From: an uncultured Lachnospiraceae bacterium
Lineage (GTDB): Bacteria; Bacillota; Clostridia; Lachnospirales; Lachnospiraceae
DNA: 5,775 nucleotides
NCBI GenBank assembly: GCA_902795625.1
Contig: CADBLW010000143.1
Span: 1 to 5,775, forward strand
Direction of reading: 5' to 3'
Shown here: one piece after another, positions 1 to 3,166 of the stretch
Position numbering within the stretch: position 1 is the stretch's first letter
Layout of the letters: the number at the start of each line of letters is the position of its first letter
The notes under the pieces: generated by a model
The model's database searches: none
Told to the model about the DNA's origin: nothing
The model's input: only the letters and a program-made list of their open reading frames with translations
Made by a program: the position numbers and the translations under genes

Positions 1-136
1 CAACATCGCCGTGGCGGTCATCGAGGTGGAGCGAGGCGGATTTGACACCCACGAGTACCTGAGCGGCATCAAGTTCGGCAACATGGAGTTCAACCAGATC
101 TACGACACGTTTGACAAGAAGTATTCTCTGGAGTGA
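1..136 (+). CDS. C-terminal fragment of an unidentified protein, possibly a PP2C-type Ser/Thr phosphatase
   Basis: Only the last 44 complete codons are in the window (in frame from base 2, TGA at 134-136); the start lies upstream. The first visible residues, NIAVAVIEVERGG, form a hydrophobic beta strand. They resemble the DNI-[TSA]-V-x-V-V strand that closes the catalytic domain of PP2C/PPM phosphatases, where the Asp is a metal ligand. Base 1 is a C, which fits a GAC Asp codon just before the Asn but does not prove it. About 30 further residues follow the strand, rich in Asp, Phe and Tyr, with no recognisable domain. A phosphatase would fit vWA-containing neighbourhoods, in which PP2C enzymes and kinases are often found. 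The gene is followed by its own terminator, so it probably belongs to a separate transcript from the vWA gene. The reading frame is secure; the family call is tentative. Confidence 0.45.
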   Translation, partial: NIAVAVIEVERGGFDTHEYLSGIKFGNMEFNQIYDTFDKKYSLE

Positions 137-142
137 GCAGGG

Positions 143-175
143 TGCGCCGAGCGATCGGCGCAAAGGAAGTTTTTT
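143..175 (+). terminator. GNRA-capped hairpin followed by a T run, weak or auxiliary terminator
   Basis: An 8-bp perfect stem (143-150 TGCGCCGA with 155-162 TCGGCGCA) is closed by the GNRA-type tetraloop GCGA, starting 7 bases after the upstream stop codon. A run of six T (170-175) follows, but seven bases separate it from the stem, which is poor geometry for an intrinsic terminator. It may instead be a 3' stability hairpin or the first half of a double termination region with the hairpin at 233-269. Confidence 0.45.
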
Positions 176-232
176 GCCGGGGCGGACGACGGAGCGTTTT
201 GCTGAACAACTAAAGAACATTTTTCGAAAAAT

Positions 233-269
233 AAAGGCATGCGGAACCGAGGTTTCGCGTGCCTTTTTT
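233..269 (+). terminator. Rho-independent terminator
   Basis: A long stem pairs AAAGGCATGCGGAAC (233-247) with GTTTCGCGTGCCTTT (252-266), with wobble pairs at 240/259 and 244/255 and a four-base loop (248-251). The stem runs directly into six T (264-269). This is classic intrinsic terminator geometry on the + strand. It should end transcription of the gene that stops at 136 and insulate the vWA operon from it. Confidence 0.85.
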
Positions 270-287
270 GTGCGGGGGGATACTAAT

Positions 288-350
288 AGTAAATATTAAT
301 TACTTTTAAATGTAAATGATATTGACATTACGCAGGGAGTGTGGTATAGT
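288..350 (+). promoter_or_regulatory. P1: sigma-A promoter with UP-like tract and extended -10
   Basis: The -35 is a perfect TTGACA (323-328). A 16-base spacer leads to the -10 TATAGT (345-350). The bases TG at 342-343 give an extended -10 (TGGTATAGT). Immediately upstream, 288-322 is almost entirely A and T, as expected of an UP element. Transcription would start near 356-358, giving a leader of about 165 bases before the ATG at 522. Nothing else downstream on this strand is close enough to be its target, so it should drive the vWA/tubulin-like operon. Confidence 0.75.
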
Positions 351-394
351 ATGCGGCAAGCGAAAAAACAGCGGGAAAGTTGCGGACGAAAAAC

Positions 395-424
395 TTGTTT
401 GTAAGCGGCTGTATATGGTATAAT
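395..424 (+). promoter_or_regulatory. P2: probable second promoter with consensus extended -10
   Basis: A perfect TATAAT (419-424) is preceded by TGG at 416-418, an extended -10 like that of P1. The -35 is weaker, TTGTTT at 395-400, with an 18-base spacer. Transcription would start near 430-432, just upstream of the palindrome at 438-456. It lies about 74 bases downstream of P1. Extended -10 promoters tolerate poor -35 elements, so activity is plausible. Confidence 0.5.
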
Positions 425-437
425 ATGATGTACTCTT

Positions 438-456
438 TCGGTTTTGTGAAAACCGA
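438..456 (+). promoter_or_regulatory. Perfect 8-bp inverted repeat in the leader, candidate operator or mRNA hairpin
   Basis: TCGGTTTT (438-445) and AAAACCGA (449-456) are exact reverse complements around a GTG spacer. At DNA level this resembles a dyad-symmetric repressor site just downstream of the predicted P2 start, where binding would block both promoters. In RNA it would be a stem with a three-base loop. No T run follows, so it is not a terminator. The dyad is certain; its function is inferred. Confidence 0.5.
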
Positions 457-480
457 TACCGATGCACGGGGGAAAGAGGC

Positions 481-509
481 TTCCCGGCATGCAATAAGCC
501 TGCCGGGGG
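481..509 (+). promoter_or_regulatory. Leader hairpin abutting the vWA gene's ribosome binding site
   Basis: CCCGGCA (483-489) pairs perfectly with TGCCGGG (501-507) and can be extended by two wobble pairs (481/509, 482/508). Inner bases GC (491-492) can pair with GC (498-499) around an AATAA loop. The 3' arm uses the first G residues of the purine-rich ribosome binding tract (505-515), leaving only AGGAGG (510-515) single-stranded. It could hinder ribosome entry or protect the 5' end of the mRNA. Confidence 0.45.
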
Positions 510-515
510 AGGAGG
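505..515 (+). promoter_or_regulatory. Ribosome binding site that fixes the vWA gene start at 522
   Basis: The tract GGGGGAGGAGG ends six bases before the ATG at 522, an ideal spacing. A TTG at 516, in the same frame, directly abuts the tract and could not be used efficiently. The ATG at 522 is therefore the start, two codons shorter than the longest open frame. Confidence 0.85.
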
Positions 516-521
516 TTGTCT

Positions 522-3149
522 ATGCGGAGAAAGACAGCGATAACAGTGATGCTAACGTTGCTTTGCAGTTTGCTCGTTTTTGACAGGACGGAAGTGGCGA
601 CGGCCGAGTCAATGTACATCCGAAAGATCGTTTCGGTTGTATATGACGATTCGGGAAGCATGAAGAGCCAGGATAGATGGGCGAACGCGAACTATGCGAT
701 GCAGATGTTCTGCGGCATGCTCAACAGCGAGGACCAGCTGTATGTCACATACATGCATCGCTCGCAGAGCATTTCGGGGTACACGCCGGAGAAGGTCGAC
801 CTGTCGGCGGTCGGGATACAGGCGTCTGTAGACGCGATCCGCGCGATCAAGGATGACGGATCCACCCCGTACACTGCTGTTGAACTGGCATTTGATAAAC
901 TGAAACAGGTGCCGGATGCCAATCCGAACACACAATACTGGCTGGTTGTCATTACCGACGGCGCGTTTGACGAATGCGCGACCGACGGAGTTATCGATGA
1001 CAAAGACAGAACGTTTTTGAACGATCATCTGGATGAGTATACCAAAACCGTGATGCCGAACGGCACCACGCCGAAGGTTACTTACCTGAGCATCGCAGGA
1101 GCCCTCGCGCCGGATGAGGATCAAAGCAAAGGAATATACACATATTACGCGAACAACACGGCGGAGATCATCGACGCGATGAACGGGCTGGCGGACAGAG
1201 TATCCGGACGGACCAGACTTGACCGGAGCAGCATTACGATACTTGACAGCAATACACTTCAGGTTTCCTCGGCGATCCCGCTGCTCAATATCGCGGCATT
1301 CGTTCAGGGCAGCGACGTCAGGATCGTCAAGGCAACTCACGGACAGGACTCGATAATACCGATCAGCCGGCAGGCTTTGATCAATTATCCAAACCATCCG
1401 AACCTTCAGGGCAGCTCATATCTGCTCGGAGATTCGCAGACGGTCATCGGTTCGGGAACGTACAATATCGTGTTTGACAAGGAAGTGGACATTAACGATG
1501 TCGTAGTTCTCTTTGAGCCGGCCCTTGAAACCCGGATGACAATCACCCTGAACGGTAAGGAGATCGTCGACAACAGCGAGCTGGATGACGCTCAGGAAAA
1601 TGACAAGGTTTCGGTATCCTGCAAGATATACGAAATGGGCACGAACAAGGAGATCGACCCTTCGCTTCTGCCGGCAGGAACAAGTTTTGAGATAACCGTG
1701 CTTGAGAACGGCACGGAGGTCAAGAAGAGCACGGGACAGGAGATGACACTGTCCGACTACGTGTTAAAGCAGGTACCCACGGAACTTTCGGCGGCCGTGA
1801 TCATCGAAGGGTTCAGCCCGATCCAAAGATCCGTACGGTTTACACCCAAGGAATATGCGCCGCGGGTTGTTTATACGATCTCGTCGGCGTTCGAGAGTGA
1901 TACAAAAAGTGTTAAGTATGACGACATAGCATCGAATAAAGATCTGGCGATCGGTTTTACGGTTTACGCTGACGGAAACGCGATAACCGATGCGAATACC
2001 GTAAAGGATTTAAATCCGACGATCAACGTATCCCCGCAGGGAAACGGCGGCAATGTCTCGTATTCCGATGACGGCAGGATCATCTTTACACCGAATGCTG
2101 CATCCACGCAGGACATGAGCGCGGGCAGCTACACGGTGGATGTAACATGCACGCTCCTTGACGGAACCTCGGCACGCGAAACCTATACCGTGCTGCTTTC
2201 CGACTATCAGGTGTTTGCGGCCGACGCGGACCGCTCGGTCAAGAAGACGGAACTGTTTGAAAACACTGCTTCGGTTTCATTTTACATCACCAAGGACGGC
2301 GTCCGGCTCGGCAAGGCGGACGTGGAGCAGCAGCTTGAAATCCTGCTGAACAAGGAGCACGAGAAACTGAAGACCAGGGTTGAGGTGAGCGACGACGGAA
2401 CGATCACGGTCACGCCCTACAGCGAGGAAAAGCATGAGCTGACCTTCGGAAGCTGGTGGAAAAACTGGATCTACTACTTCGGACTGTCCGGCAAGGACGT
2501 CGAGGTAACGCTTCGCCATCAGTACGGCACGGGCAAGGCGAAGATCGACATCGTCGGCGAGGACTCCGGCTATGTCATGTGGAATGTATACGCGCCGCTG
2601 TTGCTGGAGCTTCTTCTGCTGGCATCGATCATTGCCTATATCGTGAGATATTTTACGAAGGCAAGGTTTGCGCCCAACGGCGTGCTGTATGTGGGTTCGA
2701 TCACCCGGAACAGAGGCAACGGAGGCTCGCACAGCCTGGAACTGGCGGAGTTCCCGCTCAGAAAATACAACAAGTTTTCAAACCTGTGGAACCCGTTCAA
2801 GGAACTGACCGTATCGGTGGGCGGCATCAGCGTTACCGCAGGCCGCGGAAACACGATCATCTGCAACGAACAGTTCCCGTGGTATTCGGACGCGATCCGG
2901 CCGAAGGCGAGAAGCCTGGTCATCCGGTCGCCGAAGGAAGTGGTCGAGCACTGCAGCGAGGGCAACGGAGAGCTCATCATCTATGAGATCTCGCCGTCGC
3001 GCGTCATGGACGAGCAGGACAGACATGTATCGCAGGATGATACGGTGTACTATTTCAGCAGCGCGGAGATCGATTATGAACGCTCCGGCCCCGGCAAACG
3101 GGAAGTGATCGAGAGTGCTAACGCGTTTTGTTATTCAACATTGCAATAA
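522..3149 (+). CDS. vWA-domain type I membrane protein with repeated beta domains
   Basis: The protein has 875 residues. Residues 1-28 form a Sec signal peptide (MRRK, hydrophobic core, likely cut after ATA at 26-28). A vWA domain spans about 33-226 and has a complete metal-ion-dependent adhesion site: DDSGS (42-46), Thr in STPYT (114-118) and Asp in ITDG (144-147). Residues 230-680 look beta-rich and Ig-like. They include two copies of a repeat with a 108-residue period (475-559 and 583-678) and possibly a third, degenerate copy near 363. A single membrane helix lies at about 688-708, followed by R709, K713 and R715, so the vWA domain is outside the cell and residues 709-875 are cytoplasmic. 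That cytoplasmic part appears to be beta-strand rich; I do not recognise it. vWA domains bind protein ligands through Mg; the ligand here is unknown. The gene leads an operon with the tubulin-like gene, 17 bases downstream. It is not a lipoprotein: Cys15 lacks a lipobox. Confidence 0.88.
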   Translation: MRRKTAITVMLTLLCSLLVFDRTEVATAESMYIRKIVSVVYDDSGSMKSQDRWANANYAMQMFCGMLNSEDQLYVTYMHRSQSISGYTPEKVDLSAVGIQASVDAIRAIKDDGSTPYTAVELAFDKLKQVPDANPNTQYWLVVITDGAFDECATDGVIDDKDRTFLNDHLDEYTKTVMPNGTTPKVTYLSIAGALAPDEDQSKGIYTYYANNTAEIIDAMNGLADRVSGRTRLDRSSITILDSNTLQVSSAIPLLNIAAFVQGSDVRIVKATHGQDSIIPISRQALINYPNHPNLQGSSYLLGDSQTVIGSGTYNIVFDKEVDINDVVVLFEPALETRMTITLNGKEIVDNSELDDAQENDKVSVSCKIYEMGTNKEIDPSLLPAGTSFEITVLENGTEVKKSTGQEMTLSDYVLKQVPTELSAAVIIEGFSPIQRSVRFTPKEYAPRVVYTISSAFESDTKSVKYDDIASNKDLAIGFTVYADGNAITDANTVKDLNPTINVSPQGNGGNVSYSDDGRIIFTPNAASTQDMSAGSYTVDVTCTLLDGTSARETYTVLLSDYQVFAADADRSVKKTELFENTASVSFYITKDGVRLGKADVEQQLEILLNKEHEKLKTRVEVSDDGTITVTPYSEEKHELTFGSWWKNWIYYFGLSGKDVEVTLRHQYGTGKAKIDIVGEDSGYVMWNVYAPLLLELLLLASIIAYIVRYFTKARFAPNGVLYVGSITRNRGNGGSHSLELAEFPLRKYNKFSNLWNPFKELTVSVGGISVTAGRGNTIICNEQFPWYSDAIRPKARSLVIRSPKEVVEHCSEGNGELIIYEISPSRVMDEQDRHVSQDDTVYYFSSAEIDYERSGPGKREVIESANAFCYSTLQ
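1944..2555 (+). repeat. Protein-level tandem duplication in the vWA ectodomain (108-residue period)
   Basis: Residues 475-536 and 583-644 align without gaps at an offset of exactly 108. Shared positions include Phe 479/587, Asp-Gly 484-485/592-593, Ala 491/599, Val 512/620, SDDG 515-518/623-626, Ile 520/628, Thr-Pro 523-524/631-632 and Gly-Ser 535-536/643-644. After this the second copy has about 13 extra residues (645-657) before the similarity resumes (VDVT at 539 against VEVT at 660). The DNA copies have diverged, so the duplication is old. The strand-turn pattern suggests an Ig-like fold, but I cannot name the family. Confidence 0.75.
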
Positions 3150-3152
3150 ACC

Positions 3153-3160
3153 AAAGGAGG
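3153..3160 (+). promoter_or_regulatory. Ribosome binding site of the tubulin-like gene
   Basis: AAAGGAGG ends six bases before the ATG at 3167 and sits inside the 17-base gap after the vWA stop codon (TAA at 3147-3149). It is near-perfectly complementary to the 16S 3' end, implying efficient independent initiation on the shared mRNA. No promoter or terminator fits in the gap. Confidence 0.9.
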
Positions 3161-3166
3161 ACTAAG

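Larger units (their letters stand above)
137..521. other. Intergenic regulatory region between two same-strand genes
   Basis: This 385-base stretch has no convincing gene. In order it holds a GNRA-capped hairpin (143-162), a strong intrinsic terminator (233-269), an A/T-rich tract (about 288-322), a near-consensus promoter (323-350), a probable second promoter (395-424), a perfect palindrome (438-456), a second hairpin (481-509) and the ribosome binding site of the vWA gene (505-515). The two small open frames here (from 111 and from 380) start without ribosome binding sites. They cross the terminator or run into the vWA gene in another frame, so I do not call them. Confidence 0.8.

Noticed and set aside
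111..299. 62-codon open frame crossing the end of the first gene
   Set aside because: It overlaps the real stop region, starts at a non-preferred codon without a ribosome binding site, and runs through the strong terminator at 233-269.
288..304. Imperfect palindrome AGTAA...TTACT upstream of P1
   Set aside because: The region is almost all A and T, so short dyads are expected by chance; UP-element composition explains it.
352..394. Imperfect direct repeat TGCGG...CGAAAAA between the two promoters
   Set aside because: The two copies differ in internal spacing and are low-complexity A runs; too weak to call an operator pair.
555..572. Possible lipoprotein signal (LLC at residues 13-15 of the vWA protein)
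   Set aside because: The residue before Cys15 is Leu rather than Gly, Ala or Ser, and the hydrophobic core continues past it to residue 20. A signal peptidase I site at ATA (26-28) fits better.
380..583. 67-codon open frame in the leader of the vWA gene
   Set aside because: It begins with TTG, lacks a ribosome binding site at proper spacing, and overlaps the start of the vWA gene in another frame.
609..1397. 262-codon open frame on the - strand opposite the vWA domain
   Set aside because: The + strand frame carries a complete signal peptide and MIDAS motif here; the opposite frame has no domain and is an antisense shadow.
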